NCBI GenBank assembly: GCA_009885995.1 | Contig: VFJQ01000056.1 | Coordinates: 100,714-164,713 of the forward strand | Length of the DNA stretch: 64,000 bases | Source: Verrucomicrobiota bacterium | GTDB taxonomy: Bacteria > Verrucomicrobiota > Verrucomicrobiia > Chthoniobacterales > Chthoniobacteraceae | Direction of reading: 5' to 3' | Part shown: in pieces, positions 26,875 through 35,718 of the stretch | Layout of the letters: every line of letters begins with the position of its first letter | Position numbering within the stretch: the stretch's first letter is position 1 | The notes under the pieces: model-generated | The model's database searches: none | Told to the model about the DNA's origin: nothing | What the model saw: only the letters and a program-made list of their open reading frames with translations | Made by a program: the position numbers and the translations under genes

Positions 26875-28002
26875 CTACTTCAGCACTTCGAGCAGCGCGG
26901 CGAGGACGAGATCGACGTTCCGCTGCGTGGCGCCGTGGCCCATGAGGCCGATGCGCCAGGCTTTGCCGGCCATCGGGCCGAGGCCGCTGCCGATTTCGAT
27001 GCCGTATTCCTCGAGCAAGCGGCGGCGCACCGTGGCGTCGTCCGCACCGGCGGGGATGTGGATGCAGTTGAGCGTGTGGAGCGAGTGCGTGGGGATGTAT
27101 GCGATGCCCATCTCTTTCAGCCCCGCGCGCAGGCGGCGGTGCATGATCGCGTGGCGCTCGATGCGGTTTTCGATCCCTTCCTCGAGCACGATCGCGAGCG
27201 CTTCGCGCAGCGCGTAGGTCATATTGATCGGCGCGGTGTGGTGATACACGCGGCCGCCGCCGGCGCCGGGGTTCGTGTAGTATTTCCGCAGCATCGACAC
27301 ATCGAGATACCAGCTCTGCACCTTCGTCTTCCGCCCATCCATCGCCGCGAGTGCGCGCTCGCCGAAGCTCACGGGCGCAAGGCCGGGCGGGCACGAGAGG
27401 CATTTCTGCGTGCCGCTGTAGATCGCGTCGATGCCCCAGTCGTCCACGTGCAACTCGTGGCCGGCGAGCGAAGTGACCGCATCCACGATGAGCATCGCGC
27501 CCTTGGCGTGGCAGAGGTCGGCGAAGCCGGTGAGTGACTGGTGCGCGCCGGTGCTCGTCTCGGCGTGGACGATGCCGAGCAGCTTCGCCTTCGGATGCGC
27601 GTCGAGCGCGGCGCCGATCTGCTCTTTGCTAATCGTCTCGCCCCACGGAGCCTCGATCGCGTGGACGGTCGCGCCGCAGCGCTCCATCACGTCTTTCATG
27701 CGCGTGCCGAAGACGCCGTTGACGCACACGATCGCTTCGTCGCCGGGCTCGAGCAGGTTCACGGCGATGCACTCCATGCCGGCCATGCCGGTGCCGCTCA
27801 CGGGGAAGGTGAGCGCGTTCTTCGTGTGGAAGACGCGGCGCAGCATCTCGCACGTCTCGTCCATGATCGCGAGATACTGCGGGTCGAGGTGGCCGAGCGT
27901 CGGGCACGACAGCGCGCGCAACACGCGGTGCGGCACGGTGCTCGGGCCCGGGCCCATGAGGATGCGTTCGGCGGGGTTGGTTTGCGGAGCAGAGGTAGTC
28001 AT
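26875..28002 (-). CDS. Class V aminotransferase (alanine/serine-glyoxylate type)
   Basis: The 375-aa PLP enzyme shows 'RILMGPGPSTVPHRVL' at the N-terminus, 'VSGTGMAGMEC', 'VDAVTSLAGHELHVDDWGID' and the Schiff-base Lys in 'SGTQKCLSCPPGLAP', then 'YHHTAPINMTYALREAL' and 'GHGATQRNVDLVL'. This is the alanine-glyoxylate / serine-glyoxylate aminotransferase group, which moves an amino group to glyoxylate. The ATG at 28002 was chosen over the track start at 28122, because the family begins shortly before 'MGPGPS'. The gene is monocistronic and divergent from the next cluster. Confidence 0.9.
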   Translation of the reverse strand: MTTSAPQTNPAERILMGPGPSTVPHRVLRALSCPTLGHLDPQYLAIMDETCEMLRRVFHTKNALTFPVSGTGMAGMECIAVNLLEPGDEAIVCVNGVFGTRMKDVMERCGATVHAIEAPWGETISKEQIGAALDAHPKAKLLGIVHAETSTGAHQSLTGFADLCHAKGAMLIVDAVTSLAGHELHVDDWGIDAIYSGTQKCLSCPPGLAPVSFGERALAAMDGRKTKVQSWYLDVSMLRKYYTNPGAGGGRVYHHTAPINMTYALREALAIVLEEGIENRIERHAIMHRRLRAGLKEMGIAYIPTHSLHTLNCIHIPAGADDATVRRRLLEEYGIEIGSGLGPMAGKAWRIGLMGHGATQRNVDLVLAALLEVLK

Positions 28003-28131
28003 GTGCGAGGGCGACGCGTAGCAGCGCGGCGCGGGTTTGGGAAGGCATGCCTGTGCGCGCGAAGTCCAGGCCCCGCCTACTCGCAAAGTGGAATTGCCAT
28101 TCCTCACGTTCACTTTCACCATCCCAGCGCT

Positions 28132-28581
28132 ATGAAACTACACCTCATCACCACCGCCCTCCTCGCCGCCTTCAGCCTCGCCGCGCACGCCGTGACGCCG
28201 GAGCAGGAGAAGGCCTTCGTCGAGAGCTACAAGAAAGCTCTCGAAAGCAACGACGCGAAGGCGCTCGTCGCCTTCCTCTACACCGATGGCGCCACGAAGG
28301 AGACCATCGAGTTTTTCACCATGATGCAGACGATGGAGGCGGGGAAAAAGGTCGCGAGCATCGAGCTCGTCACGCCCAGCGCGGCGGACATGGCAAAATA
28401 TAACAAGCCGGTGGAGATGCCCGACGGGAAGAAATACGTGATGCCCTTCGCGCCGACGAAGCAGCTCGTCGTGGTGATCGAGGAAAAGAACGGCGACAAC
28501 ACGAGCAAGAGCACCACCAAAAATCCCATCGGCGAAAAGAACGGCAAGCTCGTGATCCCCGTGCCGGTGCCGGCGAAATAA
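28132..28581 (+). CDS. Small secreted protein of unknown function
   Basis: This 149-aa protein has a signal peptide ('MKLHLITTALLAAFSLAAHA'), a helical start ('EQEKAFVESYKKALESNDAKAL') and a beta-rich C-terminus. The helical start resembles NTF2-like/DUF4440 exported proteins, although no catalytic residues are evident. The ATG at 28132 was chosen as the signal peptide start. It heads a run of three small exported genes with 8-16 bp spacing. Confidence 0.7.
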   Translation: MKLHLITTALLAAFSLAAHAVTPEQEKAFVESYKKALESNDAKALVAFLYTDGATKETIEFFTMMQTMEAGKKVASIELVTPSAADMAKYNKPVEMPDGKKYVMPFAPTKQLVVVIEEKNGDNTSKSTTKNPIGEKNGKLVIPVPVPAK

Positions 28582-28596
28582 CTCACAACTCAAACT

Positions 28597-28980
28597 ATGA
28601 AACCCATCCTCCTCACCCTCCTCGCCACGAGCCTCCTCGCGCTGCGCGCCTTCGCGGGCGACTCGCTGCCCTTCCCCGTGACCGTGGGCGGACAGACGGC
28701 GAAGGAAGGCGTGCCCTTCGCAAAGCTCGACGAACCCGTCGCGGCGAATGCAGCGATCGAAATCGGCGCGAAGTCGGACCTCATCATCATCAACGTCCAC
28801 AAGGCCAAAGCCGACGGCTCGCCCGACAGCGGCGGCCAGCCCGCGATCATCCTGCTGCAAGGCACGACGAAAGGCGCGCTCGACCAGACGATGGACAAGC
28901 AGAAGCTCGCGCCGGGGAAATATTTTCTCAGCGTCACCGCCGGCGAGCGCTCGGCGAGCATCCAGTTCACCATCAAGTAA
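28597..28980 (+). CDS. Small secreted beta-rich protein
   Basis: This 127-aa protein has a signal peptide and a mature part with alternating strands ('VTVGGQTAKEG', 'LIIINVHKAKADG', 'GKYFLSVTAGERSASIQFTI'), which looks like a small beta-sandwich. Family not recognised. It is 15 bp after the preceding gene and 7 bp before the next, so co-expression is likely. Confidence 0.7.
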   Translation: MKPILLTLLATSLLALRAFAGDSLPFPVTVGGQTAKEGVPFAKLDEPVAANAAIEIGAKSDLIIINVHKAKADGSPDSGGQPAIILLQGTTKGALDQTMDKQKLAPGKYFLSVTAGERSASIQFTIK

Positions 28981-28987
28981 CCGCCAC

Positions 28988-29275
28988 ATGAAAACACTCC
29001 GCCTCTTCGCCCTCGTCACCACCCTCACCGCCGCGGCGTTCGCCGACAGCAAAGTCGGCTTCGAGCCCGGCGACACCGCAGCCAGCGTGCTCAAGCGCCA
29101 GGTCGGCCAGCGCGTCGAGCTGCGGCTGAAAGCCGGCGAAAAGCTCGCCGGAAAAGTCGAGGCCGTCGGCGACAAAACCGTGCATCTCTCCGCGCTCACC
29201 GGGCAGGATTTCTACGACGCCGTCGTCGTGCTCGACGACATCAGCGCCGTGATCATCCGCACCGGCGGGAAATAG
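28988..29275 (+). CDS. Small secreted Sm/SH3-like protein
   Basis: This 95-aa protein has a signal peptide ('MKTLRLFALVTTLTAAAFA') and a mature part with 'LKRQVGQRVELRLKAGEKLAGKVEAVG', the strand pattern of an Lsm- or SH3-like barrel. Function unknown. The ATG at 28988 starts the signal peptide; the longer track ORF is not real. Last gene of the small secreted cluster. Confidence 0.7.
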   Translation: MKTLRLFALVTTLTAAAFADSKVGFEPGDTAASVLKRQVGQRVELRLKAGEKLAGKVEAVGDKTVHLSALTGQDFYDAVVVLDDISAVIIRTGGK

Positions 29276-29299
29276 GCGCGGCGCGCCATCACGCGCAGC

Positions 29300-29848
29300 A
29301 TGTTCCGCCCTGGCAGGCCGGCTGGATTCCGCTACCGCAGCCACACCAGCCCGGACTGGTGGAAGCCGATCGTCTTCATCGGCATCGTCGGCATGGCGAT
29401 CGTCTTCGGGCAGATGTTCTACGCCCGCTCGAAGCTGCCCGAGATCGCCGCCGAAGTGGCGGCGGCGAACGCTGAAATCGCGAGCGTCTTCGACGAACTC
29501 ACCCCGCCCGCGGGTGCGCAGCCGGACGAGCCGGTGGAAAAACGCCCGCTCATCGGCGGGCGGCGCGGGAAGTGGCAGGGCGTGACGACAGGCGTGCGGT
29601 GGACGGGCGCCTATATGGTGCCGGGCGACTTCGGGCCGATCGCCGAGGCGTATCGCAAGCGGCTGCAAGGGAAGGGCTGGGTCCCTTTCGACTCCACGCC
29701 CCCGAGCGAAATCCAGCGCGTCTTTAAGCGCGGGAAATGGATCACGACGATCAGCGGCGGCGAGTGGTGGGACCACCCACGGCGCACGCGCGTGCGCGTC
29801 CGGCTGGAGTGGGATTTCCTCCACCGCACGGACTATTCGACACTCTGA
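29300..29848 (+). CDS. Single-pass membrane protein of unknown function
   Basis: This 182-aa protein has one transmembrane helix ('WWKPIVFIGIVGMAIVFGQMFY') after a basic N-terminus, a short coiled stretch and a C-terminal domain of about 100 residues with several Trp and Arg ('WVPFDSTPPSEIQRVFKRGKW'). Not recognised. It precedes two further unknown genes by 5 bp and looks like the first gene of a three-gene operon. Confidence 0.65.
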   Translation: MFRPGRPAGFRYRSHTSPDWWKPIVFIGIVGMAIVFGQMFYARSKLPEIAAEVAAANAEIASVFDELTPPAGAQPDEPVEKRPLIGGRRGKWQGVTTGVRWTGAYMVPGDFGPIAEAYRKRLQGKGWVPFDSTPPSEIQRVFKRGKWITTISGGEWWDHPRRTRVRVRLEWDFLHRTDYSTL

Positions 29849-29853
29849 ATCCC

Positions 29854-31152
29854 ATGCCCTGGCTCCTCTCCTTCCTCGTCGCCGCGCTGAGCGGCATCCT
29901 CGGCCTGTTCAGCTCGGGCTTCGTCGCCGCGGCGTATGCGAATTGGTATCACGTTTCGACACGCGAAGGCGCGGCGGGTTTCTTCGTCGTCGGCATGGCC
30001 TTGCTCGGCGGGATCGCGGGATTCATCGTCGGCCTCGTCAGCTCGCGGGTCGTCGCTGCTCCGAGTTTTGGGAAAGTGATCGCGTGTTCGTCCGGCGTGG
30101 TGCTCGGCATCGCGGGACTGGCGGCGCTGCTGCTTTACGTGCTCGCCGACATTCCGCCGAGGATCGATGGCGATGAACTCCGGCTCGAGGTCGAGATCCG
30201 CTTGCCCGCAGGCTACGCGAAGCCGGACGGAAAGCCGGAGTTCACGCTCGGGTCGGTGATCAATCACACGCAGCGCGCCTCAGAAAGCGGTGAGCTGAAA
30301 GTGAACGCCGCACGTTTGGAAAACGGTCGCTGGATCATCACCGCGGAGGTCCAGCTCTTCACGACACGCGGGCTGCGCTCGATCGGTGCGCGGCTGGATG
30401 AAAAGGACATCGCGGGCTTCATAGTGCCGCTGCCCGCGCGCCCCGGCAAAGCCCATGAGCAATGGAGCGAGTGGGGCCCGCGACCACCCGCGGGCAGCCC
30501 GCCGTGGCCGGACACCGAGCCTTCGTATCGCTTCCGCGTGCAGCGCATCCCGCCACCACCACCGCCGCCGACGATGGGGGAAATCGAGGCGCGGGAGGAA
30601 GCCGAGACACAGGCGGAGTTCGATGCCATCGCGCCCGACGCTCCTCTCGCCGTTTGGATTCCCTACACGCCGCCGTGGCAAAACGAAACGCGCAGGCTCG
30701 CCGCGATCCAGCGCGTCGCGAGCCGGCCCGGCCTTGTCGATGAGATCGGCGCACTGGCCCTCGATCCCGATCCGCGGCAGGCCGAAGCAGCCCTGCGTCT
30801 CATCAGCCACTTGCCGCAACCTTCCGCTGACCTGATCCCGAGCGTGATCGCCGCGGGGCGCGACATCATCGCGCGGATTCGCAAATTCAACGCCACCACC
30901 CCCGAGCAGGACCCGGGCTTCGAAGGCGCAGCCGACGTGTCGATCCGCTTCAGCTCCTGGATGGAAGCCGTGCGCACGCTTCGCGAAAAGTGCGGCGGCG
31001 ATTTCACCCCCGAGCTGCGCGAGATCCTCGAGCTTTCCCGCGTGCGCACCAACAGCCACGCCATGAGGGCCGATGTGCTCCGCGTGGCGAGCTATTACAT
31101 GAAGACATGGACCGGCCTCGAACCGTTGCCCGGCGACCCTCCGCCGCGATGA
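29854..31152 (+). CDS. Multi-pass membrane protein with a HEAT-like C-terminal region
   Basis: This 432-aa protein has three to four N-terminal transmembrane helices (residues 1-105), a beta-rich extracytoplasmic domain ('LRLEVEIRLPAGYAKPDGKPEF'), a proline stretch ('RIPPPPPPPTMGEIEA') and a helical C-terminal part with repeat-like pairs ('DEIGALALDPDPRQAEAALRL'). Family unknown. The track start at 29737 is too early; the ATG at 29854 opens the first membrane helix. The stop overlaps the next start (ATGA). Confidence 0.7.
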   Translation: MPWLLSFLVAALSGILGLFSSGFVAAAYANWYHVSTREGAAGFFVVGMALLGGIAGFIVGLVSSRVVAAPSFGKVIACSSGVVLGIAGLAALLLYVLADIPPRIDGDELRLEVEIRLPAGYAKPDGKPEFTLGSVINHTQRASESGELKVNAARLENGRWIITAEVQLFTTRGLRSIGARLDEKDIAGFIVPLPARPGKAHEQWSEWGPRPPAGSPPWPDTEPSYRFRVQRIPPPPPPPTMGEIEAREEAETQAEFDAIAPDAPLAVWIPYTPPWQNETRRLAAIQRVASRPGLVDEIGALALDPDPRQAEAALRLISHLPQPSADLIPSVIAAGRDIIARIRKFNATTPEQDPGFEGAADVSIRFSSWMEAVRTLREKCGGDFTPELREILELSRVRTNSHAMRADVLRVASYYMKTWTGLEPLPGDPPPR

Positions 31153-32183
31153 ACCGCGCAGACCTCGCCGAGTTCCCGCAGGCGTTGCAGGACTTGATCA
31201 AGGCCGAACTCCTGGCGGGAAACAGCATCGTCGAAGTCTGCGGCGGCTTTCCCGCACCGCCCGTGGGCGCATGTGTGAAGCTGGCGCGCTGCGTCACCAC
31301 GCGAGCGCGCGAGTCCGATCCGTGCATCGACTTTTACGAGCGCAACAACTCCGACTACTCCGGCGAGTTCACTGACGCGAAGCGCTTCTACTTCGTGCTC
31401 GAACCGCCGCGGCCGCCGGACCCTGAACCCGACATGGATGCCATCCGCGCCGAACGCGAAGACCGTCAGCGCGCCGCCGACGCCGCGCTCCAGGCAGAAG
31501 CCGAGCGCGAAGCGAAGCAACTCCGCAACCGCCGCGCAGCCGCGCCTGTCGCAGCCGCGCCGCAAACAACGCCGCGGTCGCCCTTGGTGGAGCGGTTTCG
31601 CGAGAGCATGGAGATGAATTACGAGCGCTGGCACGACGGCACCGGCTACGCGCTCGATCTTCTCCAGTCCGCGACGCCGGACGAACGAGCGCAGATCGAA
31701 GCGCTGCTCATCAGCGGCGGCGTGAAGGACTGGCGCGATGTCGAAGCTCTCGCCGCGCTCGATTCGCCGCGCACGCGGGCCGTGCTGCGTCGCGCTTTCG
31801 AGCGCGCCGATGATCGGCTGAAGGTCGCGCTGATTTCCGATGCTCCCGAGCTTTTCAACGAAGACGAGCGAACCGCGGCGCTCGTGTCGGCGCTCGAGAA
31901 TGCCGAGGCCCATGGCGGGCTGACGCAGGCGCTGCTGCTGGCGGAGAGCTTCCATCCATCGCGAGTCATCGACGCCCTGCTGCGAGGCGTGCTCGCCCGC
32001 GATGGCGGCACCGCCGGCCACTTCGCCGCGATGCTGCTGTTCCTCCACGGCGAGGCGTCGTCGTCCTACGACATGAAGCAGCGGCCGTTCTTCCTGAAGT
32101 TTCAGGACGGAGATCGCCGCGTGCTTTTCCGTGAGCTGTGCGAACGCATCGGTGTGGACCCCGCTCACTCCCGCGGCTGCTGA
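31149..32183 (+). CDS. Helical-repeat protein of unknown function
   Basis: This 344-aa soluble protein has an N-terminal domain of about 100 residues with several Cys, a charged coiled-coil linker ('DRQRAADAALQAEAEREAKQL') and a C-terminal array of helical pairs resembling HEAT/ARM repeats. It is coupled to the membrane gene upstream by an ATGA overlap, and its 3' end overlaps the convergent gene by 19 bp. A scaffold or partner role for the membrane protein is plausible only by position. Confidence 0.65.
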   Translation: MNRADLAEFPQALQDLIKAELLAGNSIVEVCGGFPAPPVGACVKLARCVTTRARESDPCIDFYERNNSDYSGEFTDAKRFYFVLEPPRPPDPEPDMDAIRAEREDRQRAADAALQAEAEREAKQLRNRRAAAPVAAAPQTTPRSPLVERFRESMEMNYERWHDGTGYALDLLQSATPDERAQIEALLISGGVKDWRDVEALAALDSPRTRAVLRRAFERADDRLKVALISDAPELFNEDERTAALVSALENAEAHGGLTQALLLAESFHPSRVIDALLRGVLARDGGTAGHFAAMLLFLHGEASSSYDMKQRPFFLKFQDGDRRVLFRELCERIGVDPAHSRGC

Positions 32184-33523
32184 GGCACGATTCGCACCTT
32201 GCTGCTCTTGAGCACCGCGGGCGCTTCGCCGATGCCGGGTGAGAACACACCCTCGACGATCGCCTCGTAGGATCCGCCCGGCGCATCGTCTTTCGGGATC
32301 TGGCCGATGACGCGTGCTTCCACGCGCCCGTCGTCTTCCACGAGCAGGCTCGTCACGGAAAAAGCAAACCCGTCGTCGCTATCACGCAGGCGCTTGGCGG
32401 CGGGATCCTTGGATTTCTTCACGGCCGCTTCCGCCGCCGTCTTGAGCGGCTTCAGGATGTCGAAGGTGGCCTCGCACCGGCCGTCCTTGATCCAGCCGAT
32501 GCCTGCGGCGTCGTCCGACCATTTCCCCGTCTCCCGCACCCCGAAACACGCGGACGACGGCGACCAGCGGACGATGATTTCATCGTGGTTAAAGCGCTGT
32601 CGTTCGCCAGGGTGATAGAGCCCGAGATTGCCCGCGGGTTTGCCGGCGGCGTTGAGCAGGAAATTCGAGTCCTGGTCCAGGGGCGGCTTCAGTTCGCCCA
32701 TCGCGAGTTTCGTGGAAAAATAAACCGCGCCGAAGGCGGAGTGTGCGTGATCGGAGGCGAGCCGCGCCCAGTCCACCGGCCCTTTCGCGTATCCCCAGCC
32801 GACAGCGAAAAGCCCGTCCGGGCTCTGCGTCCCGGGAATAGGCAGCACGAGCGTGCCCTCCGGTGGCGTCCAGTCTTCGCCCCGCGGCGGCGTCTCGCCG
32901 GTGCCCGCGGGTGGCGCGTCTTTGAGCAGCCACTGGTCCCAGTCGGCGAAGACGTGGCGACCGACGTGCGGTCGGAAACTGCGCGCGATGGCGAATGCAC
33001 GCGCGGTGAGTTGGTCGCCCCAGCCATTGAGGCCCGGAGGGAGTGGCACTTCCGTTTCCCGAGCCTTGGAAAGATCGGGCTCCTTTTCCGCCCGAGGCAC
33101 GCGGACCGTGACGCCGGTGCGGTAGATCGGCGCGCCCTTCTCGAAGAAAAAGCTGCTTTGCGAGACGCGCACGGTTTTCCCATCGAGACACGGCACCCGC
33201 TGCGAGACGCGGTGCGCGTAAACCTTGCTCTCGTGCAGGAAGTAATCCTTTCGCACGAGCTCGCCCTCCTCCTCGTGGCTCTCGGTGACGACCTGGATGG
33301 GGCCATTCAGCCGCACGATGAACTCGTGTCCCTCGCGGATGCCCCTCTCGCGCGCGGCGGTCGCGTAGCTCGCGCGCAGCGTCTCCATGTCGCCGAAGCC
33401 GCTCACCTGCTGGGAGAGGCGGTCGCGGAGCTGTGGTAGCACCGCCGGTTGCGCCTGTGCGCAGGGCCGGGCGATGGCGAAAACCGCGAGCAGCAGGAGG
33501 CAGAGTCTTGGAGTGATGTTCAT
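32165..33523 (-). CDS. Secreted protein of unknown function
   Basis: This 452-aa protein has a signal peptide ('LCLLLLAVFAIARPCAQAQ') and a mostly beta mature region with Trp-containing turns ('DWDQWLLKDAPP', 'VGWGYAKGPVDWARLA'). I do not recognise the family. The start was placed at the ATG at 33523, where the signal peptide begins. It stands alone on its strand between unknown exported genes. Confidence 0.7.
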   Translation of the reverse strand: MNITPRLCLLLLAVFAIARPCAQAQPAVLPQLRDRLSQQVSGFGDMETLRASYATAARERGIREGHEFIVRLNGPIQVVTESHEEEGELVRKDYFLHESKVYAHRVSQRVPCLDGKTVRVSQSSFFFEKGAPIYRTGVTVRVPRAEKEPDLSKARETEVPLPPGLNGWGDQLTARAFAIARSFRPHVGRHVFADWDQWLLKDAPPAGTGETPPRGEDWTPPEGTLVLPIPGTQSPDGLFAVGWGYAKGPVDWARLASDHAHSAFGAVYFSTKLAMGELKPPLDQDSNFLLNAAGKPAGNLGLYHPGERQRFNHDEIIVRWSPSSACFGVRETGKWSDDAAGIGWIKDGRCEATFDILKPLKTAAEAAVKKSKDPAAKRLRDSDDGFAFSVTSLLVEDDGRVEARVIGQIPKDDAPGGSYEAIVEGVFSPGIGEAPAVLKSSKVRIVPQQPRE

Positions 33524-33602
33524 GCAAAAACCTAGCCTGAAGGCTGGGCTTCGTTGGAAAACCAAGCGTTCCATCGACCCGGCGACGCGGTCTTCCCGCT
33601 GC

Positions 33603-34184
33603 CTATCGCGCGGCGGCTTCGCGCACCTTTTGCACGGCGGGCAAAAGCAGCGCCGTGCCGCCGATGTCGAGCTGCGCGCTGAGGAAGAGTTGCTTTGGCA
33701 GCGGGAAGGGGGTCGCCGGGGCGCCAGTGGCGCGCACGTCGTAGCCGACCACGGCGACGATGAGGCGCGCGCTGTTGTCCGAAGCGATGAGGTAGGGTGC
33801 CACCCGAGCGAATGAGTAGTCGACCATGCTCACCGTTCCCGCTGCGGCGCTCCCGGCGGCTGCGGTGGGCGTCGTTGGGATCACATACTGATCCTGGGGC
33901 AATATGCCGGAGTTGTCGGGCTTCACGCCAAAATAGAAGACGTTCACCCCCTGCTCGCCGCCACTCGGGCGTGCAGGGATCGGGGCGCTGGTCATGCAGT
34001 GGATGGCGACACTCCCGCCCGACTTGATGCGCGCGGTAGTGAAAACGACAGCACGGCCCTTCGGCAGCGCGAGGATGTCATCAAAACTCAGATTGAGTAG
34101 CCCAGGAGGCTGCTGCGCTTGCACCGGGACCAGCATGGCGGCAAAGACGGCGAGGAGGGCGAGCAGGGGGCGGATGGTTTTCAT
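33603..34184 (-). CDS. Secreted protein of unknown function
   Basis: This 193-aa protein has a signal peptide ('MKTIRPLLALLAVFAAMLVPVQA'). The mature part has short hydrophobic strands ('GRAVVFTTARIKSGGSVAIH', 'RLIVAVVGYDVRATG') suggesting a beta-sandwich, possibly an adhesin-like fold. No family recognised. It precedes the secreted 452-aa gene on the same strand with about 80 bp between. Confidence 0.65.
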   Translation of the reverse strand: MKTIRPLLALLAVFAAMLVPVQAQQPPGLLNLSFDDILALPKGRAVVFTTARIKSGGSVAIHCMTSAPIPARPSGGEQGVNVFYFGVKPDNSGILPQDQYVIPTTPTAAAGSAAAGTVSMVDYSFARVAPYLIASDNSARLIVAVVGYDVRATGAPATPFPLPKQLFLSAQLDIGGTALLLPAVQKVREAAAR

Positions 34185-34217
34185 AGAAACCTGTAATTAG
34201 CGTCCGGCGGTGGGTCG

Positions 34218-34586
34218 TCAAACCACACGCACCGTCACGTCGTCGCTGATGAGGCTCAGCTCGATCGGTGCAGCGCCGGGCGTGTAGGCGATGCCGCCGA
34301 CTTTCACTGCGCCGATGCTCTGCGCGACGAAGCCGAAGTGATCGCCCGCCACGGCGCTGCCCAAGACCTGGCCCTTGATCGTGATCGCCGCGATGCGCGA
34401 GAGCGCAGGCGTGGCATTGGCGATCACGAGATCGTCCATCGTGCCGAAGTCCATGTCGGTCCCGCGTGTCGCGCTGGCGATGATCGACGACGCGGACCAG
34501 TCGCGCCCGACGGTGACAGGGCCGAGCACGGCGTCGGCATTCAGTCCCGTAAGGTCGGCGCGCAGGCCGCCGAGGATGAGCGCGGC
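34218..34586 (-). pseudogene. C-terminal fragment of an exported beta-repeat protein
   Basis: The frame 'LNADAVLGPVTVGRDWSASS' ... 'IGAVKVGGIAYTPG' matches the end of the large exported protein at 38329-41910 ('LNADVQIGAVTVGTNWIAS' ... 'FGFAAQEVKAF'). Only about the last 120 residues remain, with no signal peptide or N-terminal domain. The homology stops near 34586 at unrelated sequence. It is a relic of a second member of the same protein group. Confidence 0.7.
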
Positions 34587-34643
34587 GCAGGAGCTCCTCG
34601 ATCCCGTCGAGTTCCTCGTGAGCTTAAAGAAGTAGCGCCAACG

Positions 34644-34994
34644 CTACACCTTCGCGAGCTGCAGGTTGATGAATACGATCCCGAGCGAGAGCACGAGGAG
34701 TGTCACGCACGGCAGGAACTTGATGGGCGGATTCTTCACGCGCAGGTGACAGACGAACGCGCAGGCCATCAGCAAGGCGATGCCGGAACCGCCCAGCACT
34801 GCGAACGGTTGCCGGTTGATTCCGATGAGCAGCAGCAGCGCGAAAGTGAGCTTTAGAATTCCGACCAGGTCGCGGACTGAATCCGGCAGGCCGTAGTTTT
34901 TGAATTCCTGGATGATGTTGTCGTAGCGGACGACCCACACGAAGAAGATCGATGCGGCAACGAGTGCCTGAATGAATACGGACAGGTCATGCAT
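34644..34994 (-). CDS. DoxX-like small membrane protein
   Basis: This 116-aa protein has four predicted transmembrane helices and the DoxX-like features 'ASIFFVWVVRYDNIIQEFKNYGLPDSVRDLVGILK' in its first half and 'LLLIGI' in the second helix. The role of this family is poorly known; membrane redox or quinone-linked roles have been proposed. The ATG at 34994 begins immediately before the first helix; the 193-aa track ORF runs into the promoter region of the divergent SOUL gene. Confidence 0.75.
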   Translation of the reverse strand: MHDLSVFIQALVAASIFFVWVVRYDNIIQEFKNYGLPDSVRDLVGILKLTFALLLLIGINRQPFAVLGGSGIALLMACAFVCHLRVKNPPIKFLPCVTLLVLSLGIVFINLQLAKV

Positions 34995-35121
34995 GAGTTG
35001 CCGTATAGCAAACCTGCGCGAAACTCGTGAACCGAAAATTCGATCACGAGTGCGAGGGCCGCTGCCTCCGCAGTATCGCGTGAAATCGCGCAGACCTTTA
35101 GTCGGAATCCAAAACCACCAT

Positions 35122-35718
35122 ATGAGACGCTCCAAAACGGCCATCATCGCCGCCTTCGCAGTGCCGCTCGGCATCGCCGCGTTCTGGCTCGTCAGCAATT
35201 CGCGCGCGGCCACGGAAACTCCCAACTACAAGGTGATCCGCAGCGACGGGAAAGTGGAGATCCGCGACTACCCGGCGCTGACCGTCGCGACGACAACGAT
35301 GCGCGAAGGCGGGATGGACGGCAGCTTCGGCCAGTTGTTTCGCTTCATCAGCGGCGGGAACGAAGGTTCCGAGAAAATCGCGATGACTTCGCCGGTGCTG
35401 ATCGACACCGCGCAGGACAAGAAGACGATGAGCTTCATCATGCCGGGAAGGGCCGTGGAAAAGGGCGTGCCCAAACCGAAGGGAGACAGCGTGACGGTGG
35501 GCAAAGTCAAAGCCGCACGATTCGCCGTGTTGCGATTTGGCGGCGGTCGCTCGGCGGAGAATGAGAAGGCGGCCATCCAGGCGCTTCAGTCCTGGCTCGC
35601 CGCCCAGAAAATCGGAGGCAAGGGCGCCCCGATGTTTGCCTACTACGATCCGCCTTGGACGCCCGTCTTCCTCCGCCGCAATGAAGTGATGATCGCAATC
35701 GAAACGAAGCATGAATAA
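35122..35718 (+). CDS. SOUL-family heme-binding protein
   Basis: This 198-aa protein has an N-terminal hydrophobic anchor or signal ('IIAAFAVPLGIAAFWLV') and the SOUL domain: 'YKVIRSDGKVEIRDYPALTVATT', 'FISGGNEGSEKIAMTSPV', 'MSFIMPGRA' and the C-terminal 'YDPPWTPVFLRRNEVMI'. SOUL proteins bind heme or other tetrapyrroles. The next gene overlaps by 8 bp, so the two are co-expressed. Confidence 0.9.
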   Translation: MRRSKTAIIAAFAVPLGIAAFWLVSNSRAATETPNYKVIRSDGKVEIRDYPALTVATTTMREGGMDGSFGQLFRFISGGNEGSEKIAMTSPVLIDTAQDKKTMSFIMPGRAVEKGVPKPKGDSVTVGKVKAARFAVLRFGGGRSAENEKAAIQALQSWLAAQKIGGKGAPMFAYYDPPWTPVFLRRNEVMIAIETKHE

